A stretch of 64,000 nucleotides of DNA from Flavobacterium lipolyticum (GCF_020905335.1 NZ_JAJJMN010000001.1:930001-994000); one strand, 5' to 3'. Positions 14,546 through 24,724 are shown, counted from the first letter of the stretch. Translations and numbers: made by a program. The notes: generated by a model not told the origin, from the sequence alone.

Positions 14546-16099
14546 TTACTGTCTCCATTGCGGATCTCCTACTTTTTTATCAATTAACGTTTGATTTTTA
14601 AGTGTAAAATTTCCTGTTGCACTATTCGTAAACTGAGGATCCAACGTTCCGTAAGTTCCCGAAGCATCATATTTTACCGCAGCAACACCGGCTGTATGTA
14701 ATGCAGCCGAATTAAAATAGTTATTATTCAAGAAAGTAGGTGCTGTCGTTAAGGTCTGATTGGTATACATCGCTAATGGTGTTTCAAAAAGCGTGTTACG
14801 AATTGTCGAAGCATTACTGGCAAAACGTACGTACAGAATTCTATTAGAAGCTGTCATCGCTTTATTTGAAATGGTACAGGCATCTACCAATACTGTAGTT
14901 GTTAAACCCGTCCCGGTAATGTTAGGTGCGTTATCGACACGGATAAAATCGCGGCCTGTAGCACAATTGTTAAAAGTACTGTTTTTAAGGGTTAACGATG
15001 CCAAATGCGAGGTTCTAAAATCGATACAATCACCTTGTACCGTTAATATGTTAGTAACAACACTATTTTCAACCGTCACCGAAACAATTTTAGTAATACC
15101 TGTTGCCGTTTGTGTTATAAACGATTTCACAAAATCATGAACATTACAACCACTAATTAAAAGTGCCCCATAAGCAGTACTTACTTCATTGTATTTTACA
15201 GCATCACTTTGAGTTTTGTCTCCGTTAATATCCAAATCAATTAAACTAACGGATTTAGCGCCTGCGTTTAGTGTAAATTTATTATGAAGCAAAGGCTTAT
15301 TATCGCTTCTTAGACCTCTAATCGTAATCGATTTATTCAAAATAATTTCACCAACAAAAACATTGTATTCTCCCGGCATCAATACCAATACTGCATCAGG
15401 ATCTGCCGCTGCGATTTTTGCATTCAAATCATCCGTAGGTTTAACTAAAGTAGCTGTTCCAATATCTATTCCTGTAGTAAAAGTAACCACTCCTCTCTTT
15501 TTGGTTCCGTTAAATAAAGTGGCAGTATAGGCCGTTTCTCCTGTAAATCCCGTAACTATCGCTGCACCGGCCGTTTTTTCGGCTGCTGTAATCGTGTGAG
15601 TAATTCCACCCGGCCCCACAGTAATTTGGGTAACAGAACTGTTAGGCGTCCATCTTAACGTCACTTGTTTTGCTTCGATATCGGCAGGCTGCACAGGGAA
15701 GAAGATTTGCTCCGTTAATGTTGCTGCTGTTGTTATGGACCATTTCGAATCGGCAAGTCCTGAGGCACTGACCGCTTTTACTCTTATCGAATAAACCGTT
15801 TCTCCTTCTAACGCTACTTTTACCGGAAGTTCTTTTGTGGTAACATTAACCGTTTTGTAAATTGTTTTGAAATCCGGATCATCAGCACTAAATTCTACCG
15901 TATAATGATCAACATCTTCCTTAGCAGTCCAGTTTAATTCCACCGTGGTTTGATTTTTCACTACCGCTTTCAGTTCTATTGGAGAAAATACTCTATTGGC
16001 TCCTATATCTTCCAGCACTGCTTCATTGTAACTTTCGCAACCGGCAATTACCAATAAAAACATAGCCAGCAATCCTTTAAATATATATTTTGCGTTCAT
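14546..16099 (-). CDS. surface lipoprotein with Fn3-like and parallel beta-helix (DUF4957/DUF5123-type) domains
   Basis: This 517-residue protein starts with a lipoprotein signal (MNAKYIFKGLLAMFLLVIAGC). Two Fn3-like domains follow (about 40-130 and 132-210). The region from about 215 onwards is repetitive and beta-helix-like (for example IILNKSITIRGLRSDNKP, SLTLKNSTFNNCATGRDF), resembling the DUF4957/DUF5123 proteins found in pectin-related loci. It lacks an obvious lyase active site. As the third gene after SusC and SusD it is probably a cell-surface glycan-binding protein. Confidence 0.8.
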   Translation of the reverse strand: MNAKYIFKGLLAMFLLVIAGCESYNEAVLEDIGANRVFSPIELKAVVKNQTTVELNWTAKEDVDHYTVEFSADDPDFKTIYKTVNVTTKELPVKVALEGETVYSIRVKAVSASGLADSKWSITTAATLTEQIFFPVQPADIEAKQVTLRWTPNSSVTQITVGPGGITHTITAAEKTAGAAIVTGFTGETAYTATLFNGTKKRGVVTFTTGIDIGTATLVKPTDDLNAKIAAADPDAVLVLMPGEYNVFVGEIILNKSITIRGLRSDNKPLLHNKFTLNAGAKSVSLIDLDINGDKTQSDAVKYNEVSTAYGALLISGCNVHDFVKSFITQTATGITKIVSVTVENSVVTNILTVQGDCIDFRTSHLASLTLKNSTFNNCATGRDFIRVDNAPNITGTGLTTTVLVDACTISNKAMTASNRILYVRFASNASTIRNTLFETPLAMYTNQTLTTAPTFLNNNYFNSAALHTAGVAAVKYDASGTYGTLDPQFTNSATGNFTLKNQTLIDKKVGDPQWRQ

Positions 16100-16132
16100 A
16101 ATTCTAAACTATAGTTTATTTGTTAATTGTTT

Positions 16133-17929
16133 TTAGTTTCCAAAAACCCAGTCATTGGCTAACTGTCCATTACTTCCGTCAATAAACGTTTGCCAGATTG
16201 GCCAAAATTGTCTTTTATCAGGATTAACTCCGGCTTTATACAATGTACTTATTTTGTTATCATCCAGCTTATCCCAGCTTTTTGAGGTATAATCAGTACC
16301 CTGCGCCTGAGTTTCTCCACGGTTTAAACCATAAATTTCAAGTGTAGTATTATCTGCTTTGTATTTATAATAAAGTGTTGAAGGTACATTGGCATATTCA
16401 TCACTGCGTGCTTTTAAACGAGTCATTTTAACCTTTGCTTCATCTAATTTTACTTTTAACAAGTTCCAACGGATCAGCGCAAACTTACGTTCCATTTCTC
16501 CGGTAAACTCATATTTATTCTCCTCAATAATACCGTTCAGCATGGCTTGCTTACTTGTCAGACCGTCTACATAAGCGTCTACTTTTACCGCTTGGTTTTG
16601 CGAAGCAAACGCTCTGCGGCGGATTTCTTTTAAGTAGACCGCAGCAGATCCCGGGCCTTCCAATTCATTTGCTGTTTCAGCAGCCATTAAAAGTACCTCG
16701 GCATAACGCATATAAATTTTATTTACCCCATCGTCACTTGGCGCCGAAACGATACGATTCATCCATTCGAAACGATATTTACCAAAATACCAGGTTTGTA
16801 AATCTGTAAGTTCCTGTTTAGACTTGCCATTTACCGCGGCTCCCCATTTGTAAGGCACACAGGTAACATCTCTGCGGCTGTCGGCCTGATCGTAGTCATA
16901 AAAAACAAATGGCAACGGTCCGTTTACACCGCCTTTATTAGTTCCCATCTGCTGAAACTGATCCGAAGCATCATGTCGCACCGCAAAAGTGAATAACATT
17001 CTGCCACGTGTGGCTGCAAAAGGGATTTCCCAAAGCGATTCTCCTCCGGCTGTTATACTTTCCTGATTGTATTTTCTCCACAAACCTTCAAAAGTAGGCT
17101 CTAGTCGTGCAGAACCACTGGCAATTACAGAACGACACTCGTCTAATGCCAGTTTGTACATTGCCGCTACTGAAAGTGCAGGATCTGTACTTCTTCTCAC
17201 TCCGTCGGGATATTGTTGAAAGCCACTGGACATCAAAGCCAAACGGGCTCTTAAACCTTTTACAAAAGCCTTGTTGATACGCTCTGTGCTTGTTGTAACT
17301 GCAGTTTCATTTGGCCATGCTACTAAACTTGAAGCTTCGCCTAAATCGGCAATTAATTGTTTGTAAATTTCGTCACGACTTGTTTTAGACACGTAGATTG
17401 TCGACGTAGAAACAGGTTCAAAACGAGCTGGGACATCGCCCCAGTTTCTGATCAGATCAGCATAATAAATGGCTCGTAAAGTCAGTGCTTCTCCTAACAA
17501 CTGCCCCATTTCTGTATTCGGTAATGGATTGCCGTACTTGCGCAGACCTCTAATACACAAATTAGCACGTTCAATTCCTTCATACATCATGGCCCATGCA
17601 TTTTTTGGCGAATTCATTTCTGTATTATCCGATTTTGCATCGTAAACTACCAGATCCGATTTGACATTGTCACTCGAAGAAGTCAAAAGCCATTCTGTAT
17701 CTGTATTTAGTCCTTGGTAAGTCAAAAGTCTTCCTCTATAAGATTGCTCCTCTCCAAATGAGACTTTTATTCCATCGACAGCACCCTGAGCTAATCCGGC
17801 AGTAGAAAAAATAAGCTGTTCGTCTAAGGTTGACTGTGCCGGTGTATCAAAATATTCCTCCCCGAAATCCTGACAAGAAGTCAACAAACCTGAGATCATC
17901 AATCCTGCTATTATTACTTTATATTTCAT
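16133..17929 (-). CDS. SusD-like nutrient-binding outer-membrane lipoprotein
   Basis: The 598-residue protein has a lipoprotein signal (MKYKVIIAGLMISGLLTSC) and the SusD/RagB fold: N-terminal TPR-like helices (GIERANLCIRGLRKYG, LGEALTLRAIYYADLIRNWG) and a C-terminal region with YMRYAEVLLMAAETANEL and a GEMERKFALIRWNLL motif. SusD lids the SusC transporter and captures oligosaccharides at the surface. It lies 18 bases after the SusC gene on the same strand. Confidence 0.95.
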   Translation of the reverse strand: MKYKVIIAGLMISGLLTSCQDFGEEYFDTPAQSTLDEQLIFSTAGLAQGAVDGIKVSFGEEQSYRGRLLTYQGLNTDTEWLLTSSSDNVKSDLVVYDAKSDNTEMNSPKNAWAMMYEGIERANLCIRGLRKYGNPLPNTEMGQLLGEALTLRAIYYADLIRNWGDVPARFEPVSTSTIYVSKTSRDEIYKQLIADLGEASSLVAWPNETAVTTSTERINKAFVKGLRARLALMSSGFQQYPDGVRRSTDPALSVAAMYKLALDECRSVIASGSARLEPTFEGLWRKYNQESITAGGESLWEIPFAATRGRMLFTFAVRHDASDQFQQMGTNKGGVNGPLPFVFYDYDQADSRRDVTCVPYKWGAAVNGKSKQELTDLQTWYFGKYRFEWMNRIVSAPSDDGVNKIYMRYAEVLLMAAETANELEGPGSAAVYLKEIRRRAFASQNQAVKVDAYVDGLTSKQAMLNGIIEENKYEFTGEMERKFALIRWNLLKVKLDEAKVKMTRLKARSDEYANVPSTLYYKYKADNTTLEIYGLNRGETQAQGTDYTSKSWDKLDDNKISTLYKAGVNPDKRQFWPIWQTFIDGSNGQLANDWVFGN

Positions 17930-17947
17930 TTTGTGATACGTTTTAAA

Positions 17948-20900
17948 TTAGAAATTAAGGTTTAAACCAAAAACCAACTGCCTGCTGCGTGGATAAGCCG
18001 AATAATCAACTCCCGGTGTTAGCGGAGTTTTTCTTCTTGTTGATACTTCAGGATCCGGACCAGAGTAATTTGTAATTACAAACACATTCGTTGCTGTAAA
18101 ATAGAATCTCAATTTACTTACTCCCAGCTTAGAGGTTAAGGCTTGCGGTGTACTATACCCTAAAGTCAGCGTATTCAGTCTGAAGAACGAACCATCTTCT
18201 ACTGCCCAGTCTGTAAACATGAATTTTTGCATGTAAGGAGACCACATGGTAGTATTGGCATTTAACGCTTCCAAAGCGGTAGGATCTGTTACCAATTGTC
18301 CCGAAGCAGGATCTAAATTTGTCCATCTTTTGCCATCTGCCATCTCGGTGTTTAAATTTTTGTATTGCCCGTTTCGGTTTGCTGTTGAAAACTCGGCTTT
18401 ATTGGCATTGTAAATATCATTACCAACGCTCCAGTTGAAAGCAGCAGAAAGATCAAAACCGTAAGCATTTGCATTAATAACCAAACCTCCGGTATGTTTT
18501 GGATTAGAGTTTCCTATTACTTTTTGATCCGATGCTGTCACTTTATTATCAGCAGAACCATCTGTATTTTTCAGCTTCATCATCCCCGGCTGCAGAGCAC
18601 CTACTACACTGCTTGCATCAACAACTCCTGCTTTTAGAGTATACCTTCCTCCTGTATAATCAAAATCCGAAACTTCATAGCGTCCGTCGCTTTGATACCC
18701 GTACATTAATCCCATTGGAGAACCTACATTTACCACATAATCATTCCCAACATCGGTAGACGCCCAATTGGTATTTGTCCCAAAATTATCCATTACTCCA
18801 AGAGAGTTAATTCGGTTTTTATTCATTCCAACATTCACAGAAAAGCTCAAACCAAAATTTTTCTTTTCGATGGCTATAAAATTCAGGGTGGCTTCAAAAC
18901 CGGTATTTTGTGTTTCACCCATATTTCTAAACTGGGTTTTGTAACCTGTACCTCCTACCGGAAATTCAATCAGTAAATCCTTCGTTACATTTTTGTACAC
19001 ATCAAAAGTTCCGTTCAGACGATTTTTGAAAAACCCGAAATCAAGACCGATATTTTGCGTTACAGTAGTCTCCCACTTCAAATCCGGATTTGCCAAAACA
19101 CTCGATGGAGACCAATAGCTATCGAAACCGTTTATGAACCCATTTGTACTGGACAAATAACTCTGAACGGTTTGTCCAACAGGAATGTTATTGTTACCCG
19201 CCTCACCATAACTAAGTCTTAGCTTTAGAAGATTTAACCAGGAAGCATTTTTGAGGAAATTCTCTTCAGAAATTTTCCATGCTGCCGCCGCTGCCGGGAA
19301 ATACCCCCAACGGTTGTTTCCTAAAAACCTGCTGGAACCGTCTGCACGAAAAGAAGCTGTTACTAAATAGCGATCTTTGAAATCATAATTTAAACGTCCG
19401 AAAAAGGACAGTAATTTATCATCCGCACTGTAAAAATTGTCCACTGAAAAAGGCGTTCCCTGTGTCGTTAATTTCTTAGCCTGATCTAAATCAAAAAATT
19501 TCGGATAATTTAAAATCGTGGTGGTTACAGTATTTGAGGTTGTCGTAATCATCTCTTCTCCTAAAAGCGCCGTCAAATGATGATTGTCTCCCAGAATATT
19601 TTTAAAATCATAGTTTAAAGTATTGGCATTTCTGAAACGCACATCTTTACGATCGCTCATGACCATACCTGGTTTTCCTGCACCTATCTTGGCTGTACTT
19701 GAAAAATAAGTAGAAGACCCATAAAAACGATAATCAGAATAGTTGGAATTGTCCAATCCTAAATCACTTTGAAATTTTAGATCTTTGGCCAGCTTCCATC
19801 CAAAGCTTCCTAATAAATTATAATTTTTTCGGTACTGCTGGCGGTCATTGTCTGTTATAGCTAAAAATGGATTAACCAGATAACTGTTCACAGACTGGTC
19901 ATCATTATCAGTAGTTAACCCCGGCATTGGAACAGGTGCATAACCCACACTATGACGCAAACGGCTGTCTAATGATGAAGCCTGATTTTGATCGTTTGCA
20001 CCACCACCATTGATATCAGTATCAGAGTAACGCACTGTAAATCCAAGGTCTATTTTTTCGCTTGCTTTATTTTTCAAGGCCAATGAGAGGTTATTTCTTT
20101 TAAAATTTGAACCTGCCATAATTGCTTTTTCATCGTAATACGCATAGTTGAAGTTGTAACTAAGCTTTTCATTCCCTCCACGAATTCCTAAATCACGGCT
20201 GTTTACTTCACCGCGACGGCCGTAAACCTGCTTTTGCCAATCCGTTCCTTTTAAACCGTTATACAGATCACGATCCTGCCAGTTACCAAAATACTTGGTA
20301 TAGGAACTTGGATTGCTCAAGATCGTTTTATCCGTCTGATCCAATAAAGCGTATTCGTATTGCCATTTTACAAAATCATCAACCGGAAGAACCTCGATTT
20401 CTTTGGCCATGGTTTTCATTCCGTAAAACATATTATAGCTCACAGCCATTTTTCCGTCTTTACCGGTTTTAGTCGTAATAATAATAACCCCGTTTGCTCC
20501 TCTTGATCCATAGATTGCAGTAGAAGAAGCATCTTTCAAAACCGTCATCGATTCAACATTAGAAGCCGCAATATCACTCATGCTGTTTACCGGAAAACCA
20601 TCCACAATAATTAATGGGGAAGCATCTTGTGTTAAAGACCCGCCTCCACGTACTCTGATTTTAATATCGGCATCCGGTGAACCTTCGCTTGAACTAACCT
20701 GAACTCCGGCGATTCTCCCTGTTAAAGCTTCGGCTATATTAGAAACCGGAACTTTTTTCAGGTCATTTCCTGAAATGGAAGAAACAGCCCCTGTCAGATC
20801 CGATTTTTTAACGGTACCATAACCTACCACAACCACTTCATTTAAAGCATTTGAATCTTCGATTAAAACAACATCAACTTTCGTTTTTCCGACAGCATTG

Positions 20901-21178
20901 ACTTCTTTGGTTTTAAAACCTATAAACGAATAGGTTACAACTGCTTTGGGATTGGTCAATTTTAATTTGTAACGTCCGTCAAAATCTGAGGAAGTTCCGT
21001 TTTTTGTTCCTTTCTCTAATATATTAACACCCGGCAACGTGAGTCCTGCAGCATCCTTAACGGTTCCTTCGAGTGTAATACTTTGCGCATGCATTTGATT
21101 GCCGGCCAGTAAGCACAATAAGAAAACAACTGCAAAGCAACAATTTGCTCCTTTGTTAAATAAATCTTTAAAATTCAT
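17948..21178 (-). CDS. SusC-like TonB-dependent outer-membrane transporter
   Basis: The 1076-residue protein has, after the signal peptide (cleavage near residue 31, MHAQS), a carboxypeptidase-D-like repeat (about 34-115), a TonB box-like LNEVVVVGYGTV, a plug domain with the SusC signature (LIIVDGFPVNSM, then STAIYGSRGANGVIIITTK), and a 22-strand barrel ending in FGLNLNF. With SusD it imports a glycan. The accessory DUF5123-type protein hints at pectin-type substrates, but no degradative enzyme is encoded nearby. Confidence 0.95.
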   Translation of the reverse strand: MNFKDLFNKGANCCFAVVFLLCLLAGNQMHAQSITLEGTVKDAAGLTLPGVNILEKGTKNGTSSDFDGRYKLKLTNPKAVVTYSFIGFKTKEVNAVGKTKVDVVLIEDSNALNEVVVVGYGTVKKSDLTGAVSSISGNDLKKVPVSNIAEALTGRIAGVQVSSSEGSPDADIKIRVRGGGSLTQDASPLIIVDGFPVNSMSDIAASNVESMTVLKDASSTAIYGSRGANGVIIITTKTGKDGKMAVSYNMFYGMKTMAKEIEVLPVDDFVKWQYEYALLDQTDKTILSNPSSYTKYFGNWQDRDLYNGLKGTDWQKQVYGRRGEVNSRDLGIRGGNEKLSYNFNYAYYDEKAIMAGSNFKRNNLSLALKNKASEKIDLGFTVRYSDTDINGGGANDQNQASSLDSRLRHSVGYAPVPMPGLTTDNDDQSVNSYLVNPFLAITDNDRQQYRKNYNLLGSFGWKLAKDLKFQSDLGLDNSNYSDYRFYGSSTYFSSTAKIGAGKPGMVMSDRKDVRFRNANTLNYDFKNILGDNHHLTALLGEEMITTTSNTVTTTILNYPKFFDLDQAKKLTTQGTPFSVDNFYSADDKLLSFFGRLNYDFKDRYLVTASFRADGSSRFLGNNRWGYFPAAAAAWKISEENFLKNASWLNLLKLRLSYGEAGNNNIPVGQTVQSYLSSTNGFINGFDSYWSPSSVLANPDLKWETTVTQNIGLDFGFFKNRLNGTFDVYKNVTKDLLIEFPVGGTGYKTQFRNMGETQNTGFEATLNFIAIEKKNFGLSFSVNVGMNKNRINSLGVMDNFGTNTNWASTDVGNDYVVNVGSPMGLMYGYQSDGRYEVSDFDYTGGRYTLKAGVVDASSVVGALQPGMMKLKNTDGSADNKVTASDQKVIGNSNPKHTGGLVINANAYGFDLSAAFNWSVGNDIYNANKAEFSTANRNGQYKNLNTEMADGKRWTNLDPASGQLVTDPTALEALNANTTMWSPYMQKFMFTDWAVEDGSFFRLNTLTLGYSTPQALTSKLGVSKLRFYFTATNVFVITNYSGPDPEVSTRRKTPLTPGVDYSAYPRSRQLVFGLNLNF

Positions 21179-21346
21179 GATTGATTGTTTAAGTTATTAA
21201 TTGTTTGTTCAAAGTGGTTATTTCGTTTTTATCAGGTTACCTCTTTTTTAACTGATTGTCAAAGCCTCACTTCTAGGACAACAGTTTCTTTTTTAGGTTG
21301 TTTTTGACCTTCGAAATAAGGTCCTTTTTTAAGCCTTAAAAAAAGT

Positions 21347-21368
21347 TGTAATCGATTACACAAACTTA
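21347..21368 (-). promoter_or_regulatory. susC promoter -7 box with adjoining LacI-type operator
   Basis: TGTAATCGATTACA (21347-21360) is a perfect 14-bp palindrome with the central CG typical of LacI/GalR operators. Directly upstream on the minus strand, TAAGTTTG (plus 21361-21368) fits the -7 consensus TAnnTTTG. The operator would cover the start of transcription. A related site, CAATCGATTACAACG, lies at 21536-21550. Confidence 0.6.
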
Positions 21369-22002
21369 AATATTTTTTTGAGATAAAAAATTAAAAGTCA
21401 TAAAAATTTCCCAAAATAAATGACATACCCAAAATAAAGTCCCCTTTTTATATCACAAATGCAATTTAAGTTCGATATAAATAGTAAATATATTTTTATT
21501 TTTTTAGCGGATTGCCGTGGTTTTACAAAAAAAAACAATCGATTACAACGAAACTCATTGCGATATTGTCAACTCCTTTTTCCTGCTTTTTTTTAATGGC
21601 TGTTTTTTCAAAAAAAACAACAAAAAACAGTATTCCTGTCACAAAAAATATCGCTTTTGAAGTCACACTATCACTACAAAGACACCATATTCTTACTAAA
21701 AAAAACACGACATCCCACAACCCTGCTTAGGAGGAATCAAAAAACAATAAAAGACAAAAAAAAGAGTCTTTGAACCCGATAAGTTCAAAGACTCTTTTTT
21801 AATATAATTTGCAAATATTAATCCTGACTAATTCTTCTTTCAATCTGTGCGAAAGAAATGTATTTCTTTTATATATTCTTTTGCACACATCCTAATATCT
21901 ATGTTTCTAGTCTGATAAAGGTTGTCTAAGAGAAATACATTTCTTTCACATAACACAAATTCAAGCAGTAACAATAGGTTCTCAAAGATTACAACAGCAT
22001 CA
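21369..22002. other. intergenic region between the susC and MFS genes
   Basis: The region contains the second LacI-like half palindrome at 21536-21550 and the hairpin terminator at 21761-21797. GAAAGAAATGTATTTCTTT near 21850-21868 recurs in altered form at 21931-21950. I see no convincing gene; the open frames here are low-complexity A/T sequence. Confidence 0.5.
21761..21802. terminator. terminator hairpin between the susC and MFS genes
   Basis: AAAGAGTCTTTGAAC and GTTCAAAGACTCTTT pair perfectly over 15 bp around CCGATAA, with T on the right and A on the left, so it can act in either direction. It lies over 200 bases past the end of the leftward MFS gene. Confidence 0.75.
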
Positions 22003-23169
22003 TTACGCTTTTTGCAACTGCAAATTCCCTTTATGTTTCTGCATTAAAGCAAAAGTGATTACCATTCCGCTTAACGCCATAACCAAACCGATTAAATTTG
22101 GCGAAGCATAACTGTACCCTGCAGACAATGGCAAACCTCCCAAAAAGGCTCCCAACGCATTTCCGATATTAAAACTACCCTGCAGCGCTGCCGAAGCAAT
22201 CATCTCAGCATCTTTAGCAGTTTTGATCATTAACATCTGAATTGGAGCAATCACTGAAAAAGAAACGGCACCCGTTAAAAAAGTCAGGAATAAAGATACG
22301 TATTGATTGAAGGAGAAAAAGTATACCATAATTAAATCAATCGCCATAACAAACAGCAGTGCCAATACAGTAGGTGCCGGAGAATATTTATCAGCCAGTT
22401 TACCTCCGGCAAAATTGCCCACCAGCATTCCTAAACCAGCTAAAATCAAAATATAAGACACATCCTCAGGCGCAAACTTCGAAACATTTGTCATTAGAGG
22501 TGCGATATAACTAATCCATGCAAAAAGACCTCCGAATCCAATGGCTGTGATTCCAATAATTAGCCAGGCTTCTGTTTTCTTAAAAAACAATAACTGGGTT
22601 TTCATATGGACCGTTCCGCTCTTTTCCAGATTTGGCATCCATAACGAAATAAACAAAAACGTTAGCAAACCTACAGCGGCAATTAAAACAAAAGTATAAC
22701 GCCAGATAAAGTTATGTCCTATATAAGTGCCAATAGGCACACCTATTAAATTCGCCAGTGTCAAACCCGAAAACATAATGGCGATCGCCTGAGCCTCTTT
22801 ACCCTTATCGGCCAAACGGCTCGCAACTACAGCTCCTACTCCAAAGAAGGCTCCGTGCGGTAATCCCGAAAGAAATCTTGAAGCGAATAGAAAATTATAG
22901 TCAGGCGCAATAATCGAAAGAGCATTAAATACGGTCAGCATCAAAGCCAAAATTAAAAGCATTTTTTTGGGCGCAAAATTTCTTCCCAGAATTACCAATA
23001 AAGGCGCACCAATGACAACGCCAAGTGCATAAGCAGAGATTAAATATCCGGCAACCGGAATCGAAACTTTCATATCTGAAGCAATATCAGGCAGCAAACC
23101 CATCATGACAAATTCGGTAATTCCGATAGTCAAACCTCCTAATGAGAGTGCAATAAGACTTTTTTTCAT
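22003..23169 (-). CDS. MFS drug/sugar efflux transporter (DHA1, AraJ/YdhP-like)
   Basis: The 388-residue protein has twelve predicted transmembrane helices. It starts MKKSLIALSLGGLTIGITEF, with the DHA1 segments FVMMGLLPDIASDM and, in loop 2-3, LGRNFAPKKMLL. The start is ATG 23169; an in-frame extension to 23409 is rejected because it overlaps the divergent AraC gene and reads like non-coding sequence. It is probably an exporter controlled by the divergent AraC regulator. Confidence 0.88.
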   Translation of the reverse strand: MKKSLIALSLGGLTIGITEFVMMGLLPDIASDMKVSIPVAGYLISAYALGVVIGAPLLVILGRNFAPKKMLLILALMLTVFNALSIIAPDYNFLFASRFLSGLPHGAFFGVGAVVASRLADKGKEAQAIAIMFSGLTLANLIGVPIGTYIGHNFIWRYTFVLIAAVGLLTFLFISLWMPNLEKSGTVHMKTQLLFFKKTEAWLIIGITAIGFGGLFAWISYIAPLMTNVSKFAPEDVSYILILAGLGMLVGNFAGGKLADKYSPAPTVLALLFVMAIDLIMVYFFSFNQYVSLFLTFLTGAVSFSVIAPIQMLMIKTAKDAEMIASAALQGSFNIGNALGAFLGGLPLSAGYSYASPNLIGLVMALSGMVITFALMQKHKGNLQLQKA

Positions 23170-23205
23170 TTGTTTGTAATAGAAAGGAATAGAATTTCTA
23201 TGCTG

Positions 23206-23213
23206 CAAATTTA
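23206..23213 (-). promoter_or_regulatory. -7 box of the MFS gene
   Basis: The minus strand reads TAAATTTG, an exact TAnnTTTG match 36 bases upstream of the MFS ATG. This supports the short start at 23169. Confidence 0.6.
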
Positions 23214-23271
23214 ACACCGTTAAGCGGAAAGTAAATTGTACATTTACGACATAAACTTGTAAATTTAAGTT

Positions 23272-24105
23272 ATGCCTAAATTCAATCAGTTTGAAAAGCT
23301 TGTCATTCATGAGTTCGAAGATGACGTATTTCCACATGTTCCGCACACTCATACCTATTATGAGATTATTTACATCAAAAAAGGCAACGGAATTCACCAT
23401 CTTAACCACAACTTATTGCCTTATAAATCAGGTGATCTCTTTGTGATTTCTCCGGAAGACGAGCATTACTTCGATATTAAAAAAAGAACGCGTTTTGTTT
23501 ACATCAAGTTTACTGACAACTATTTTGATTCGAACAGGAATCTTTTTTGTGATGATTTACTGCTGAACACTCCGGAGGATTTTATGCGGAACAAATTGCT
23601 AAAGGAAACCATTTTAAAACTAGACGATCCTTGTAAAACCATCTTAAAAAATACAATCGAAAACATTACCGCCTACAATTGTAAGACCGATGTCTCGAGT
23701 TCGCCAATTGTTTTTTATCAGATTCTTTCCATTTTTGGATTGATTAAAGAAACCATCCGCTGCATGAATCTGCAACTGAAATCGACTCACATAGACAACG
23801 AACAAATCGCAACCTATATTCATCAAAACATTTACAACCCCAAATTGGTTCAGATTAAAGTTATTGCCGATCATTTTAATATTGCCCAAACTTATTTCAG
23901 CGCTTACTTTAAAAGAACTTTTGCCATAAGCTATCGCGAGTACATTCACCATCTGAGAACCACTTTAATCGAAAAACGAATTCACAACAACCAGCTGCCC
24001 ATTAAACAAATTGCTCATGAATTTGGTTTTACCGATGAAAGCCACCTTTCGAATTACTTTAAAAAAAGGAAAAACATGAAACCTACCGATTATAAAAAAC
24101 TGTGA
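23272..24105 (+). CDS. AraC-family transcriptional regulator
   Basis: This 277-residue protein has an N-terminal cupin domain (FPHVPHTHTYYEIIYIKKGN; metal- or ligand-binding histidines) to about residue 140. The C-terminal AraC HTH spans about 175-275 and includes IADHFNIAQTYFSAYFKRTF and the motif FGFTDESHLSNYFKKRKNM. It is divergent from the MFS transporter with a 102-base intergenic region, the usual layout for a regulator of its neighbour. Confidence 0.9.
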   Translation: MPKFNQFEKLVIHEFEDDVFPHVPHTHTYYEIIYIKKGNGIHHLNHNLLPYKSGDLFVISPEDEHYFDIKKRTRFVYIKFTDNYFDSNRNLFCDDLLLNTPEDFMRNKLLKETILKLDDPCKTILKNTIENITAYNCKTDVSSSPIVFYQILSIFGLIKETIRCMNLQLKSTHIDNEQIATYIHQNIYNPKLVQIKVIADHFNIAQTYFSAYFKRTFAISYREYIHHLRTTLIEKRIHNNQLPIKQIAHEFGFTDESHLSNYFKKRKNMKPTDYKKL

Positions 24106-24145
24106 GTATGGAATTTCAAAAAACGCAAGAGTAAAAAAAAATACC

Positions 24146-24153
24146 TAAATTTG
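24146..24153 (+). promoter_or_regulatory. -7 box for the Cys-rich exported protein
   Basis: TAAATTTG matches TAnnTTTG 20 bases before the TTG start at 24173, which supports that start. Confidence 0.55.
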
Positions 24154-24172
24154 TAATTCTAAAACATTTTCA

Positions 24173-24559
24173 TTGACAGGAAAAATTTACATAGTGTTTC
24201 TAATCATGACCTTTGGCTTCTTACTGATGCCCAGTGAAGGTTATGCCTGCGGAAAAACGAACGCGAAAAGTTCCTGCGAAAAGAAAGCAGTTTCAAAACA
24301 TGAGACGGCTGATACTTCTCAAAAAAACTGTTGCCAAAAAGATAACGGCCCAAAAAATGAGGAGCACGGCTGTAACCGAAAATGTGATCATTCGGGCTGT
24401 ACCCCATCAGGACTTCAATTCAGTTTAATGACAAAGAATGAATTTGAGTTTGAAAAAAATCTATTCAATTTCTCTCTGGAGAAAACAATACCTTACTACA
24501 AAAACATCCCTATTTCTGATGGTTTTACATCTATTTGGTCACCCCCAAAAATAAAATAA
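24173..24559 (+). CDS. exported cysteine/histidine-rich protein, probable metal binding
   Basis: This 128-residue protein uses TTG as the best start: it gives a full signal peptide (MTGKIYIVFLIMTFGFLLMP, cleavage before ACGK). The mature N-terminal 60 residues hold nine Cys and several His (SCEKK, NCCQKDN, HGCNRKCDHSGC), a composition suited to Cu or Zn binding. The C-terminal part has no cysteines. It precedes the DUF3347 and HMA-AraC genes. The function is inferred from composition and context. Confidence 0.65.
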   Translation: MTGKIYIVFLIMTFGFLLMPSEGYACGKTNAKSSCEKKAVSKHETADTSQKNCCQKDNGPKNEEHGCNRKCDHSGCTPSGLQFSLMTKNEFEFEKNLFNFSLEKTIPYYKNIPISDGFTSIWSPPKIK

Positions 24560-24724
24560 TTGTATCTCTGACAGCCAAAGTTGCGCTTTGTAACGAAGCT
24601 TTTATTTCTCACAGAAGAAGTAATACACTGTGCTTCAGATTATTTACGAGACCATAATTAGCAATAATCAATCTTAAATTATTTAACTTAGAGGGAATTT
24701 AACGCTCTAATAAAATCAGATACA

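Noticed and set aside
23170-23409. N-terminal extension of the MFS transporter
   Set aside because: It overlaps the start of the divergent AraC gene and a TAAATTTG -7 box, and the extra residues do not fit a transporter N-terminus.
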